Shown here: positions 19,894-29,200 of the stretch, piece after piece
Layout: each line of letters starts with the position of its first letter
Position numbering within the stretch: the first letter of the stretch is position 1
Assembly: GCA_004010275.1 (NCBI GenBank)
Contig: RBWT01000029.1
Span: 1-55,518, forward strand
Length of the DNA: 55,518 nucleotides
DNA from: Streptomyces huasconensis
GTDB taxonomy: Bacteria > Actinomycetota > Actinomycetes > Streptomycetales > Streptomycetaceae
Direction of reading: 5' to 3'
The notes under the pieces: generated by a model
Database searches by the model: none
What the model saw: only the letters and a program-made list of their open reading frames with translations
Told to the model about the DNA's origin: nothing
Made by a program: the position numbers and the translations under genes

Positions 19894-21597
19894 ATGAGTA
19901 ATGACGGGGGAGCCTCCTACGGTCCGTACGAGCCCACGAGTTTCAATTTGCAACCGCCGCGACAGCCCGGTGTTCCGGGGCAGCCCGCCGCCCCGGGAGC
20001 GCCTGCTCCAGGGCGCGCCGGGCAGAGCGGCGGCGCGCACCCGGGCAACCCGTACGCGCAGCAGGCCGCCGCACCCGTGGCCGTGCCCGGGCCGGACCCC
20101 GGTGCCGGGCGGCTGATCGCGGGCCGCTACCGGCTGCTGGCCAAGCTCGGCCACGGCGGCATGGGCACGGTGTGGCGCGCCAAGGACGAGACGGTGGACC
20201 GCGAGGTCGCCGTGAAGGAGCCGCGGCTGCCCGACCACCTGCCCGAGCGCGAGCGTGCCAACGCCTTCGAACGGATGCGCCGCGAGGCCCGCGCCGCCGC
20301 CCGCCTCGACCACCCCGCGGTGGTCAACGTCCACGACGTGGCGGTCGAGGACGGGCAGCCGTGGATCGTCATGGAGCTGGTGCAGGGCCGCTCGCTCGGC
20401 GCCGCGCTGCAGGAAGGCACGCTGGGCGCGCGCGACGCCGCGCGCATCGGCCTGGAGGTCCTCAACGCCCTGGACGCCGCGCACCAGGCGGGCATCCTGC
20501 ACCGTGACGTGAAGCCGGACAACGTCATGCTCGGCAGGCACGACCGGGTGGTCCTCACCGACTTCGGCATCGCCCAGATCGAGGGCGAGACGAATCTGAC
20601 GGACACCGGCGGTTTCGTCGGCTCGCCGGAATTCATCGCGCCGGAGCGGGTGTTGGGCCAGCGGCCGGGGCCGGCGTCCGACCTCTGGTCGCTGGGCGTC
20701 GTGCTTTACGCCGCGACCGAGGGCGTCTCGCCCTTCCGCCGCAACAACACCCCGGCGACGCTCCAGTCCGTCCTGAACGCGACGCCCGCCGCGCCCGCCT
20801 CCGCCTCGGGACCGCTCGCCCGGGCCATCAACGGCCTGCTGGCCAAGGACCCCGCCCAGCGGCCGAACGCCGCGCAGGTCCGCGCCCTCCTGGAGGAGGC
20901 CGCGAAGCCGCCGCAGCCCGCGCCGACGCAGGTCGTCACGGCTGCGGGCGGCGGCGCGGGACGTGACGGCAAGGGCGTCTTCCTGAGCCGCAAGGCACTG
21001 GCCGTCATGGCCGGGGTGGTCGTCGCGGCGGTGGCGGCGGGCGTGCTGGTGGCGGTGAACCCGTTCGGAGGCGCAGACGCGGCTGAAGGCTGGAAGAAGC
21101 ACAAGGCGTCAGTGGTCGACGCCACCGTCTTCGCGCCGGAGCATTACGCGGAGAGCAAGCCGGAAGCGGAAGACACGGACAAGACCTGGGTCAGGTACGA
21201 CGACCCGAGCGGCGTCATCTTCATCACGCTCGACCTCGCCGAGAAGAAGGACACGTCCCAGGACGTCGCCGGGACCTCGGCCGCCCAGGCGTACGCCGAC
21301 ATGGAGAAGTTCAAGGAAAGCGGCGAGTCGCTGTTCAGCGACATGGGCAGCGATCCCACGCCGGGCGGGAAGACGAAGGAGACCACGTACAAGGACCGGC
21401 CCGCCGCCGAGAACACGGTCACGTACACCGACACGCGAACCGAGCTGCCGCACGAGGCCAAGATCTTCTACTACCGGACCAAGTCGGGGGACATGTACCG
21501 GCTGTGGATCGACTACCCGGGCAAGGGCGACTTCACGGCCCGCGGCCGCGAGGTGGCGAGGACCGCGATCGAGAAGCTGGAGCTCGACAAGCTCTGA
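19894..21597 (+). CDS. pkaJ: Membrane Ser/Thr protein kinase 5 of 5, PkaJ-like
   Basis: An intact 567-residue Ser/Thr kinase. A Pro/Gly/Ala-rich, probably disordered N-terminal extension of about 70 residues precedes the kinase domain (GHGGMG, VAVKEP, HRDVKPDN, LTDFGIA, APERV). A transmembrane helix (ALAVMAGVVVAAVAAGVLVA) near residue 380 leads to an extracellular domain with WVRYDDPSGVIFITLDL and IFYYRTKSGDMYRLWIDY. That domain is more divergent than those of the other four but has the same overall order of strands. ATG 19894 begins MSNDGGASYGPYEP. Last gene of the tandem array, 88 bases after pkaI. Confidence 0.92.
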   Translation: MSNDGGASYGPYEPTSFNLQPPRQPGVPGQPAAPGAPAPGRAGQSGGAHPGNPYAQQAAAPVAVPGPDPGAGRLIAGRYRLLAKLGHGGMGTVWRAKDETVDREVAVKEPRLPDHLPERERANAFERMRREARAAARLDHPAVVNVHDVAVEDGQPWIVMELVQGRSLGAALQEGTLGARDAARIGLEVLNALDAAHQAGILHRDVKPDNVMLGRHDRVVLTDFGIAQIEGETNLTDTGGFVGSPEFIAPERVLGQRPGPASDLWSLGVVLYAATEGVSPFRRNNTPATLQSVLNATPAAPASASGPLARAINGLLAKDPAQRPNAAQVRALLEEAAKPPQPAPTQVVTAAGGGAGRDGKGVFLSRKALAVMAGVVVAAVAAGVLVAVNPFGGADAAEGWKKHKASVVDATVFAPEHYAESKPEAEDTDKTWVRYDDPSGVIFITLDLAEKKDTSQDVAGTSAAQAYADMEKFKESGESLFSDMGSDPTPGGKTKETTYKDRPAAENTVTYTDTRTELPHEAKIFYYRTKSGDMYRLWIDYPGKGDFTARGREVARTAIEKLELDKL

Positions 21598-21741
21598 GAC
21601 AGGTGTCGCGAGGGGCGCGGCGGGCGCCAACGCCCTGATCAGCGGCTTTGTCGCCAGCAATCACTGGCGCCGTGTGCGTGACCCGTGAAGCCCGTTACCG
21701 ATGGGTACCCAAAACCCTGACGTGGGCCTACGCTCACGGGC

Positions 21742-23360
21742 ATGACGGACTCGCAGGCCACCGCAGCGCCCCTCGGAACCAACCCGACCGCCCCGGCCCC
21801 CGCAGGCGCGCGAACCGCCGCCGACGTGGTCACGCCCGAGCTGATCGCCCAGCTCACGCGTGACGTCATCGGGTCGGGGCGCACGGCCAACCACACGCCG
21901 CTCACCGGCGAGAAGCTGGCCGACCTGCCCGAGTCCACCCCCGAGGACGTGGTCACCGCGTTCCAGCGCGCCCGCACCGCCCAGATCGCCTGGGCCCGCA
22001 CCCCGGTGCGGCAGCGCGCGGCCGTCCTGCTCCGCTTCCACGACCTGGTGCTCCAGCGCCAGGCCGAGGTGCTCGACCTGATCCAGCTGGAGACCGGCAA
22101 GGCCCGCCTCCACGCCCACGAGGAGATCCAGGCCGTCGCGGTCGCCGCCCGGCACTACGGCCGCAAGGCCCCCTCGTACCTGAGCCCCAAGCGGCACACC
22201 GGCGTCGTCCCGGCCCTCACCAAGGTCACCGAGAACCGTCAGCCGCGCGGCGTCGTCGGCCAGATCGCCCCCTGGAACTACCCGCTCGAACTCTCCATCG
22301 GCGACGCGCTGCCCGCTCTCGTCGCGGGCAACGCGCTGGTGATGAAGCCCGACACGGAGACCTGCCTCACCGCCCTGTGGGCCCGCGACCTGATCATCGA
22401 GGCGGGCCTGCCGTCCGAGGTCTTCCAGGTCGTCCTCGGGGAGGGCCCGGTCGTCGGCCCCGAGGTCGTCAAGCACGCCGACTACGTCTCCTTCACCGGC
22501 TCCACCCGCACCGGCCGCGAGGTCGCGCGGGGGCGCCGCGGCCCGGCCTGGACGGCGTCTCGCTCGAACTCGGCGGCAAGAACGCCATGCTGGTCCTGCA
22601 CGACGCCGACGTCGACAAGGCCGCGGCCGGCGCGGTGCGCGCCTGCTTCTCCTCCGCGGGCCAGCTGTGCATCTCCATCGAACGGCTGTACGTCCATGAG
22701 TCCGTCGCCGACCGCTTCGTGGAGCGCTTCGCCGAGCGGACGAGGGCGATGCGGCTCGGCACGTCCCTCGCGTACGGCGCCGACATGGGTTCGCTCGTCG
22801 GCGAGCGGCAGCTGGAGACCGTGACCCGGCACGTCGAGGAGGCCGTCGCCAAGGGCGCCACGGTGGTCGCGGGCGGCGTCGCGCGCCCCGACATCGGCCC
22901 CTACTTCTTCGAGCCGACCATCCTGGACGGCGTCGAGGCCCCCATGGCGGTCTGCACCGAGGAGACCTTCGGCCCGGTCGTCTCGATCTACCGTTTCACG
23001 GACGAGAACGAAGCGGTCGAGCTGGCCAACTCCACGTCGTACGGGCTGAACTCCTCGGTCTGGACGAAGGACGGCCGCCGCGGCCGCGAGATCGCCGCCC
23101 GCCTGCGCACCGGCACCGTCAACATCAACGAGGGCTACGCGCCCGCCTACGGCAGCGTGCAGTCCCCGATGGGCGGCATGAAGGACTCGGGCCTCGGCCG
23201 CCGGCACGGCTCCGAGGGCATCCTCAAGTTCACCGAGGCGCAGACCGTCGCCCAGCAGCGGCTCGTGCCGATGGCACCCTCCTTCGGCCTCGACGACGAG
23301 AAGTACGCGGCGTTCATGAGCACGAGCCTGAAGGTCATGAAGGCGCTTCGCCTGCGCTAG
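21742..23360 (+). CDS. gabD2: Succinate-semialdehyde dehydrogenase (frameshifted near 22530)
   Basis: An NAD(P)-dependent aldehyde dehydrogenase of the succinic-semialdehyde family, expected 539 residues. It oxidises succinate semialdehyde to succinate at the end of the GABA shunt. ATG 21742 begins MTDSQATAAPLGTN. Visible motifs are the cofactor-binding PWNYPLELS region, the general-base Glu in LELGGKNAM, the catalytic Cys in SSAGQLCIS and EETFGPVV. The frame breaks in STRTGREVAR and resumes with GLDGVSLELGGK. Adding one G to the run at 22529-22533 joins them. The gabD2 label reflects similarity to the mycobacterial NADP-type enzyme as I remember it; substrate is inferred from family. Confidence 0.88.
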
Positions 23361-23395
23361 CGCCCCGAAGAGGCGCGGGGAACCGCGCGCCCGTT
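23361..23395. repeat. Streptomyces dispersed intergenic repeat, degenerate copy 2
   Basis: The sequence ccccgaagaggcgcggggaa continuing into ccgcgcgcc resembles the element at 8-40, with the same gcgcggggaa core and a shorter hairpin arm. It fills the 52-base gap between gabD2 and the GMC oxidoreductase gene. Confidence 0.5.
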
Positions 23396-23412
23396 CTCAA
23401 TGAGGAGAGTCG

Positions 23413-25230
23413 ATGTCACAGGACAGCTCTGTCCGGAACCAGGCGGGTGACGAGGCGTCGTACGACTATGACGTCATCGTCGTGGGCAGCGGCTTCGGCG
23501 GGGCGGTGTCCGCGCTGCGCCTGACGGAGAAGGGGTACCGCGTCGGCGTACTGGAAGCCGGACGGCGCTTCACGCGCGCGACGCTGCCCAAGAACTCCTG
23601 GGACCTGAAGAACTACCTCTGGGCCCCCGCCCTCGGCCTCTTCGGCATCCAGCGCATCCACCTGCTCGGCAACGTCATGGTCCTCGCGGGCGCCGGAGTC
23701 GGCGGCGGCTCACTGAACTACGCCAACACGCTCTACGTACCGCCCGCCCCGTTCTTCCAGGACCCGCAGTGGAAGGACATCACGGACTGGCAGGACGAGC
23801 TGCGCCCCTACTACGAGCAGGCCAAACGCATGCTCGGCGTGCGGCTCAACCCGACGACGACGCCCTCCGACGTCCACCTGAAGGCGACCGCCGAGGCGAT
23901 GGGTGTCGGGGACAGTTTCCACATGGCCCCCGTCGGCGTCTTCTTCGGCGACAAGGAGGACGCGGACGGTACGTCGACGACACGGCCCGGCGGCGAGGTA
24001 CCGGACCCCTACTTCGGTGGCGCGGGGCCTTCGCGGCGGGCGTGCACCGAGTGCGGCGAGTGCATGACCGGCTGCCGGCACGGCGCGAAGAACACCCTCA
24101 ACGAGAACTACCTCTACCTGGCCGAGAAGGCCGGGGCGGTCATCCACCCGATGACGTCGGTCGTCGCCGTCACTGAGGACTCACGGGGCGGCTACGCGGT
24201 GGCCACCCTGCCCACCGACGACAAGCGCAAGGGCAAAGGGCGGGTCTTCAGGGCCCGCAAGGTCGTCCTGGCCGCCGGTACGTACGGCACGCAGACGCTC
24301 CTGCACCGCATGAAGGACACCGGCCTGCTCCCGCGCGTCTCTCCGCGCCTCGGCACGCTGACGCGCACCAACTCCGAGGCCCTGGTGGGCGCCCAGACGA
24401 CCGACCGCCGCTACCGCAAGCGGCACGGCCAGAAGCGGGTGGACTTCACCAAGGGCGTCGCCATCACCTCGTCGATCCACCCGAACGCGACCACGCACAT
24501 CGAGCCCGTCCGCTACGGCAAGAAGTCCAACGCCATGGGCAGCCTGACGGTGCTTCAAGTCCCGTACAGCGTGAAGGGCGGCAAGGCACGGGTCGCCGGC
24601 TGGCTCGGCAACGTGGCCCGCCACCCCTCGCTCCTGGTCCGTTCGCTGTCCAACCGGCGCTGGTCGGAGCGGACCATCATCGGCCTGGTCATGCAGTCGC
24701 TCGACAACTCCCTGACCACGTACCGCAAGGAGAAGGGCCTCGGGAAGGGCCTGCTCACCGCCCGCCAGGGCCACGGCGCCCCGAACCCCGACCAGATCCC
24801 CGAGGCCACGCGCGCGGCGACGCTCCTGGCCCAGGAGATCAACGGCTTCGCGGGGTCGAACATCGGCGAGTTGATGGGCACGCCGCTGACCGCCCACTTC
24901 CTCGGCGGCTGCCCCATCGGCGACTCCGCCGAGACCGGCGTCATCGACCCCTACCACCGGCTCTACGGCCACCCGGGGATCTCGGTGGTCGACGGCGCCG
25001 CGGTCTCCGCGAACCTCGGCGTGAACCCGTCCCTGACGATCACCGCGCAGGCCGAGCGGGCCATGTCGTTCTGGCCCAACAAGGGCGGCGAGGACCCGCG
25101 TCCGGCGCAGGGCCGGCCGTACGAACGGCTCACGGCCGTGGAACCGAAGACCCCGGCGGTCCCGGCGGACGCCTTCGGCGCGCTGAAGCTGCCGTTCCTT
25201 GGGATGCCGGCGGTGCCGCCCAAGAGGTGA
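23413..25230 (+). CDS. GMC family oxidoreductase, ChoD-like
   Basis: A 605-residue FAD-dependent GMC oxidoreductase related to mycobacterial ChoD, annotated as a cholesterol oxidase. The FAD Rossmann motif GSGFGGAVSALRL begins near residue 27. The GMC C-terminal half includes HFLGGCPIGDS and the FAD-contacting VDGAAVSANLGVNPSLT. A ferredoxin-like Cys cluster, CTECGECMTGC, lies near residue 210 and would suit a [4Fe-4S] centre. ATG 23413 follows GAGGAG. No secretion signal is present, so a cytosolic role is likely, and true cholesterol oxidase activity is doubtful. Its nearness to guaB3 in mycobacteria and here (separated by the kinase cluster) suggests ancestral linkage. A strong terminator follows. 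Confidence 0.85.
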   Translation: MSQDSSVRNQAGDEASYDYDVIVVGSGFGGAVSALRLTEKGYRVGVLEAGRRFTRATLPKNSWDLKNYLWAPALGLFGIQRIHLLGNVMVLAGAGVGGGSLNYANTLYVPPAPFFQDPQWKDITDWQDELRPYYEQAKRMLGVRLNPTTTPSDVHLKATAEAMGVGDSFHMAPVGVFFGDKEDADGTSTTRPGGEVPDPYFGGAGPSRRACTECGECMTGCRHGAKNTLNENYLYLAEKAGAVIHPMTSVVAVTEDSRGGYAVATLPTDDKRKGKGRVFRARKVVLAAGTYGTQTLLHRMKDTGLLPRVSPRLGTLTRTNSEALVGAQTTDRRYRKRHGQKRVDFTKGVAITSSIHPNATTHIEPVRYGKKSNAMGSLTVLQVPYSVKGGKARVAGWLGNVARHPSLLVRSLSNRRWSERTIIGLVMQSLDNSLTTYRKEKGLGKGLLTARQGHGAPNPDQIPEATRAATLLAQEINGFAGSNIGELMGTPLTAHFLGGCPIGDSAETGVIDPYHRLYGHPGISVVDGAAVSANLGVNPSLTITAQAERAMSFWPNKGGEDPRPAQGRPYERLTAVEPKTPAVPADAFGALKLPFLGMPAVPPKR

Positions 25231-25250
25231 GTGGGGCCGGAAATACACGT

Positions 25251-25284
25251 AAGGACCTGCGCCCCCCTCCGAGCGCAGGTCCTT
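25251..25284. terminator. Bidirectional terminator between convergent genes
   Basis: A perfect 12-bp stem: aaggacctgcgc (25251-25262) pairs with gcgcaggtcctt (25273-25284) around a ten-base loop. In both orientations the stem ends in T-containing sequence. It separates the rightward GMC oxidoreductase from the leftward secreted protein. Confidence 0.8.
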
Positions 25285-25309
25285 CCGCGTGATCAGGTGC
25301 CGCTGTGCC

Positions 25310-26306
25310 TTACGCGGCGGTGTCGCTCTTGCGGCGACGTACGACGAAGACCGCGCCCGCGCCGACGACCACCGCGGCGCGGGGGTCGAGGTCGCGGACG
25401 GCGTCGCCGAGGGCTGCGCGGTCGGCGTCAGGGTCGGCTTCGGCTTCGGCGTACCCGGGTGCTCGCTCTGGTCGGCGGCCTTGCTGATCGTCAGCGGCTC
25501 GTACGAGCCGGACTCGCGCGTGCAGTCCAGCTTGGAGTCCACATAGTCACCGAGGCCGAAGGCGTAGCCCTTGCCGGCCGGGGCCTTGACGTTGACGTTG
25601 AGCCGCAGCTCGACGTCGGCCGTCTCCTCGGCGCCGAGGTCGATGATGCCGTAGGCGACGCTGCCCTTCTCGCTCTTGACCGACTTCCAGGTGTCGGTCT
25701 CGGGGTCGAGGTACTGAAGGGTGGCGTACTTCCGCAGCCAGCTCTGCTTGTCGGCCGTCTTCGACTTGTTCTTCAGGAACACGGACCACTCGACCTCGCC
25801 GAGCGGCTCGTCGGTGGGGTTGGTGGCGGACAGCTCGAACGGGTGCCAGCCGCTGCCCGCGACGATCTTCTCGGGCAGGCCGGAAAACTCGATCTCCAGC
25901 ACGGAGTCGGGGTCGACGCCGCCGCCCTTGACCTTGCAGTTGCCCGGCTTCTTCTCGTCCTCGTCCTCCGCGGTCCCGCCTGGCTCACCGGGTTCACCGG
26001 GCTCGCCCGTCTTCGAGGGCTTGGTGGGCTTGGTCGGCTTCTCGGTCGGAAGCTGCGGCTTCGGCAGGGGAGTCTTCTTGGTGGGCTTGTGCGTCGGGCC
26101 CTGCGTGGTGTCCTGCGCCGGGTCCGGGGTCTGCTTGGGCCCGTCGGTGGTCGTGCTCGTGGGGGCAGGGGCCTTGTCCTGCCCGGACGACGCGGCCGTC
26201 GAGGAGACAGACCCCTCGCCGCGAACGCGGCCGGTGCGGACAGGAGCGCCAGCGGCGCTACGACAGCCGTGGCGGCCGCTGCTGCCATGGCACGGCGAAG
26301 CTTCAT
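25310..26306 (-). CDS. Secreted, membrane-anchored wall-type protein (frame breaks near 26218 and 25376)
   Basis: An exported protein of about 332 residues with no family I can name. It has a signal peptide (MKLRRAMAAAAATAVVAPLA, ending AAFA), then a Thr/Pro/Lys-rich spacer with GEPGEPGEPGG, a beta-rich globular domain (LEIEFSGLPEKIVAGSGWHP, VELRLNVNVKAP) and a second Pro/Thr stalk. It ends in a short hydrophobic helix and a basic tail (VVVGAGAVFVVRRRKSD). No LPxTG or LAxTG sortase motif is visible, so anchoring would be by the helix. Both frame breaks are repaired by one base each: a C after GCGGC in AAFAA/EGS, and a C in TPAP/AVVVG. ATG at 26306, TAA at 25310-25312. Confidence 0.7.
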
Positions 26307-26450
26307 GAGACCTCATAAAGTCCGGCGCGCCACCTGGTCGGCAGCGCGGAAAGGGAAGTTCCCGCGGTGGACCGCGGATGTGGCTGTTGTTACTGCATAC
26401 ATGACCTGTGATCCCGGTAAATGGTTGTCCTCGCCTTCGCCGAAACCTTG

Positions 26451-26466
26451 TGTGGCCTGCATCACA
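26451..26466. promoter_or_regulatory. Candidate Crp-type site
   Basis: TGTGGCCTGCATCACA matches the cAMP receptor protein pattern TGTGA-N6-TCACA with one mismatch. It lies in the divergent spacer between the secreted protein (starting 26306) and the small membrane protein (starting 26555). It was judged by eye from one match only. Confidence 0.3.
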
Positions 26467-26554
26467 GCCCTTGTGTCGTCGAGACGGGGTGCCGTAGAAC
26501 TGCCCCCGCCCGAGGGGGCGATGGGGGAACGGGAGAGCAGGGGAGGGAAGAGCG

Positions 26555-26923
26555 TTGGCCATACCCGACGAGGTGTGGGAGCAGTTCGAGAGGGACAGCG
26601 AGCGGGACATCCGCTCGACGGCGCCGAAGGAACCGTCCGCGCGGGCCCGCATGGTGGCCGAGAGGCTAACGCGGCTCGACGAGGAGGCCGCGCGCCAAGA
26701 GGCCGAGCGCAGGGGGCGGTTGCGCCGCCGGCGCGCCAGGCGTGACGACGCCGATCCCGTGCGCTGGCGGCTTGACGACTGGCGCGCGGCGCCCACGGGT
26801 CCGCGCCGCGACCCGCGTTCCGAGCGCGGCCGCCGGGTGTTGAGCGTGGTGATCGTGATCGGTGGCATGGCCTTGGCGATCGCGCTGCTCAGCCCGTTCC
26901 GGTTCTGGATCTGGGGCTGGTGA
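26555..26923 (+). CDS. Small hypothetical membrane protein
   Basis: A 122-residue protein of unknown function. The first 95 residues are strongly charged and probably helical (Arg- and Glu-rich around LDEEAARQEAERRGRLRRRR). A single C-terminal transmembrane segment follows (VLSVVIVIGGMALAIALLS) and the protein ends WIWGW, giving a cytoplasm-facing basic N-terminal domain. The TTG at 26555 lies seven bases after GGGAGGGA, a convincing ribosome-binding site, and starts MAIPDEVWEQFERDSE. Third-position G/C is high throughout. It is followed by three 18-base tandem repeats. Function cannot be assigned from sequence. Confidence 0.75.
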   Translation: MAIPDEVWEQFERDSERDIRSTAPKEPSARARMVAERLTRLDEEAARQEAERRGRLRRRRARRDDADPVRWRLDDWRAAPTGPRRDPRSERGRRVLSVVIVIGGMALAIALLSPFRFWIWGW

Positions 26924-26936
26924 GTGGGTCTCAGAT

Positions 26937-26990
26937 GATCGGTGGGTCCCGCGTGATCGGTGGGTCTCGCGTGATCGGCGGGTCCGGCGC
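26937..26990. repeat. Three 18-bp tandem repeats
   Basis: Three copies of gatcggtgggtcccgcgt and close variants run head to tail (26937-26954, 26955-26972, 26973-26990), with a partial copy just before. They sit between the small membrane protein and the first lipoprotein gene. They could be a protein-binding array or simple slippage. Confidence 0.7.
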
Positions 26991-27090
26991 CCGGAACGGA
27001 ACCGGACGCGATCTTCTTCCGTCGTAGAAGGGGTGCGAGTGACCGCGCCGGGCCAGGGACAAGCGGCCGGGCCGGGAACAATCTGGGGGA

Positions 27091-27909
27091 ATGATCGTGA
27101 AGTCAGCTGTGTCGCGTGTCGTGGTGGCCGTGTCGATCGTGGCCACTCTCGGGGCGACATCGGCCTGCGGCGGAAGCGGCGGCGACGACGGCGAGAAGTC
27201 GGCGAAGCCGGGCGCGGGTTCCGCGAAGGGCGGCGCCGCGGCCGCTCGGCTGGAGAAGGCGGCTCTCGCGACGGGTGACGTCAAGGGTTACGAGGTGGAG
27301 AAGCCGAAGGGTGCCGGGAAGGCCGGGAAGGCAGGGACCGCCGGGAAGGCGGGGGAGGCCGATCCCGCCGTGTGCGCCCCGCTTGCCGACATCCTCGGCA
27401 CCGGCACCTCACCGAGGCCGGAGGCGTACGTCAGCCGCACCCTGACCCGTACCGACGACAAGGACTCCACGACGACCCGCGTCGGACTGTCCGCCTATGC
27501 CGAGGCTGACGCGGAGCGCCTCATGGCGGACCTGCGCGCGGCGTCGAAGGCGAAGAAGTGCGCCACCTTCCACGTCGGCGGCCACCGCTACTTCGGGGTC
27601 AGGCCGACTGAGGCGACCGGGGCGGCTGGGGCGGCTGGGGCGAACAAGCCGAACCTCGGCGGTGACGAGGTGGTCTCGTACAAGCTCGCCCACCCCATGG
27701 GTGAGTACGTGGCGCGGCAGACGATCACAGTCGTACGCGACGGCGGCACGCTCGCGGTCTTCGACGCGTCGAACCTGTACGACCCCGAGGGCGTCCAGCG
27801 CGACAGGGAGGCGGAGCGGAACGGCATGGAGAGTGTCGGCACGCCCAAGGCGGACGAGGACCCGAAGGTGGCGGCCGCGATCGTCGACGCGCAGCTCGGC
27901 AGACTCTGA
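27091..27909 (+). CDS. Putative lipoprotein, paralogue A
   Basis: A 272-residue exported lipoprotein. The signal peptide (VVVAVSIVATLGATSAC) ends in a lipobox-like TSAC, followed by a Gly/Asp/Lys-rich linker. The rest is one domain of unknown function, with two Cys residues (AVCAPL and KKCATFHVGG) that could form a disulfide. ATG 27091 sits after CTGGGGGA. It resembles the next gene over its whole length (AXLEKA-L-GDVKGYEVEKP versus AADLEKAVLARGDLKGYKV), so the two arose by duplication. It contains an extra run of Gly-Lys-Ala repeats and an Ala/Gly repeat (GAAGAAGA). Such lipoproteins may bind surface ligands; nothing in the sequence says which. Confidence 0.85.
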   Translation: MIVKSAVSRVVVAVSIVATLGATSACGGSGGDDGEKSAKPGAGSAKGGAAAARLEKAALATGDVKGYEVEKPKGAGKAGKAGTAGKAGEADPAVCAPLADILGTGTSPRPEAYVSRTLTRTDDKDSTTTRVGLSAYAEADAERLMADLRAASKAKKCATFHVGGHRYFGVRPTEATGAAGAAGANKPNLGGDEVVSYKLAHPMGEYVARQTITVVRDGGTLAVFDASNLYDPEGVQRDREAERNGMESVGTPKADEDPKVAAAIVDAQLGRL

Positions 27910-28046
27910 TTTATCGCGCGACCCGTACAACCTTTCCGGCGGTTTCTGATCGTTATGCAAATCGCTGGCAAAGTTGGCGAGTTTGCCGCTTTCATTTCGC
28001 CTCGCGCGGGTGTGTCACCCGCGCCGCGTGAATGAAAGTAGGAAAC

Positions 28047-28757
28047 GTGAAGTCATCTGTGTCTCGGGCCCTCGTGGCCGCGTCCATCACGGTCGCGCTG
28101 GGTCTGACCGCAGCGTGCGGCAGCGACGACGACGGCAAGAAGCCGTCGGAACCGGCCAAGTCCGCGCAGGACCCGAAGCCGTCCGCCACGAAGCCGGCCG
28201 TGCTGTCCGCCGCCGACCTGGAGAAGGCGGTGCTCGCCAGGGGCGACCTCAAGGGCTACAAGGTCCAGAAGATGTCGGCGGCGGACATGCCCGCGCAGAC
28301 CGTGGCCGCCGAACCGGCCACCTGCCAGCCGCTCGCGGACATGTTCATGTTCGCCACCGACCCGGCGTCGAAGGCCCGCGTCGGCCGCACCGTGACCGGC
28401 CCCGACGAACTGGACGGCACGATCACCACCCTCGCGCTGCTCGCCCACGAGCAGGACGACGCGGAGAAGGTCATGGACGGTCTCCGTACGGCCACGCAGA
28501 AGTGCAAGGCGTACGAGCACGTCGGCTCCAAGTACCGCGACGTCGCCCCCCTGACCGCCCCGAAGGTGGGCGACGAGGCGGTCTCGTACAAGGTCGTGGG
28601 TTTCATCGAGGGCCAGAAGACGCCGATGAGCTTCACTGTCGTGCGCACCGGTTCGACGCTCGCGGCCTTCTACTCGATCAACCTCCTCAAGCCGAAGGAG
28701 TTCGGCGTCTCGGAAAAGATCGTGGACGCGCAGATCGCCAAGGTCGAGAAGCTGTAG
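28047..28757 (+). CDS. Putative lipoprotein, paralogue B
   Basis: A 236-residue lipoprotein similar to the preceding gene. The signal peptide ends LTAACGSDDD, a standard lipobox with Cys. The mature domain shows VLARGDLKGYKVQKM, conserved Cys residues in TCQPLAD and KCKAYEHV, and FTVVRTGSTLAAFYSIN. I chose GTG 28047 because AGGA lies a few bases upstream; the in-frame ATG 28032 has no ribosome-binding site and would add five residues. Paralogue A begins similarly (VKSAVSR versus VKSSVSR). A strong terminator follows. Function unknown. Confidence 0.87.
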   Translation: MKSSVSRALVAASITVALGLTAACGSDDDGKKPSEPAKSAQDPKPSATKPAVLSAADLEKAVLARGDLKGYKVQKMSAADMPAQTVAAEPATCQPLADMFMFATDPASKARVGRTVTGPDELDGTITTLALLAHEQDDAEKVMDGLRTATQKCKAYEHVGSKYRDVAPLTAPKVGDEAVSYKVVGFIEGQKTPMSFTVVRTGSTLAAFYSINLLKPKEFGVSEKIVDAQIAKVEKL

Positions 28758-28809
28758 AGCGGCTTTCTCGGGGGTCGGGCGGGCGCCGCTCGGCCGCCCG
28801 CCGACCGAT

Positions 28810-28850
28810 CGAAGGGCCCCGCGGGACAGATCCGCAGGGCCCTTCGTTTT
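28810..28850 (+). terminator. Strong intrinsic terminator after lipoprotein B
   Basis: A 15-bp stem (28810-28824 with 28832-28846, one G-T wobble) around a seven-base loop is followed directly by TTTT. A second GC-rich dyad (cgggcgggcg/cgcccgccg) lies just before it. This is one of the few classical T-tract terminators in the window. Confidence 0.85.
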
Positions 28851-29200
28851 CGGCACCGACGTCAGGGCGGCGTCGGTGCCTGGGGGCGGCGCCCGGGGGG
28901 AGTGCGCCGCTGCCTGTGCGCCGGTGGCCGACCCGGGCGCACCGAGGGCGCCGCGCAGTGGTATCGACCAATGGCAATGAGGTGGTGGACGGAAGCTTGC
29001 TGGCCCCGCCTTGATAGGCATCGTGCTCGATGGGCTGTCGGGGACGCAACCATTTCGACCACATCTGTTTCGACCCGTGCATAGCCGCATCTATGCGGAA
29101 AACGTCCGGGGCGCCGAGACGGCCGAGAGGCGGATTCCGGCCAAGGCGGGCGGGGGCCTCGGCGGGGCGGGCGTGGTCCGAGGAATGCGAGTTGCTCTGG

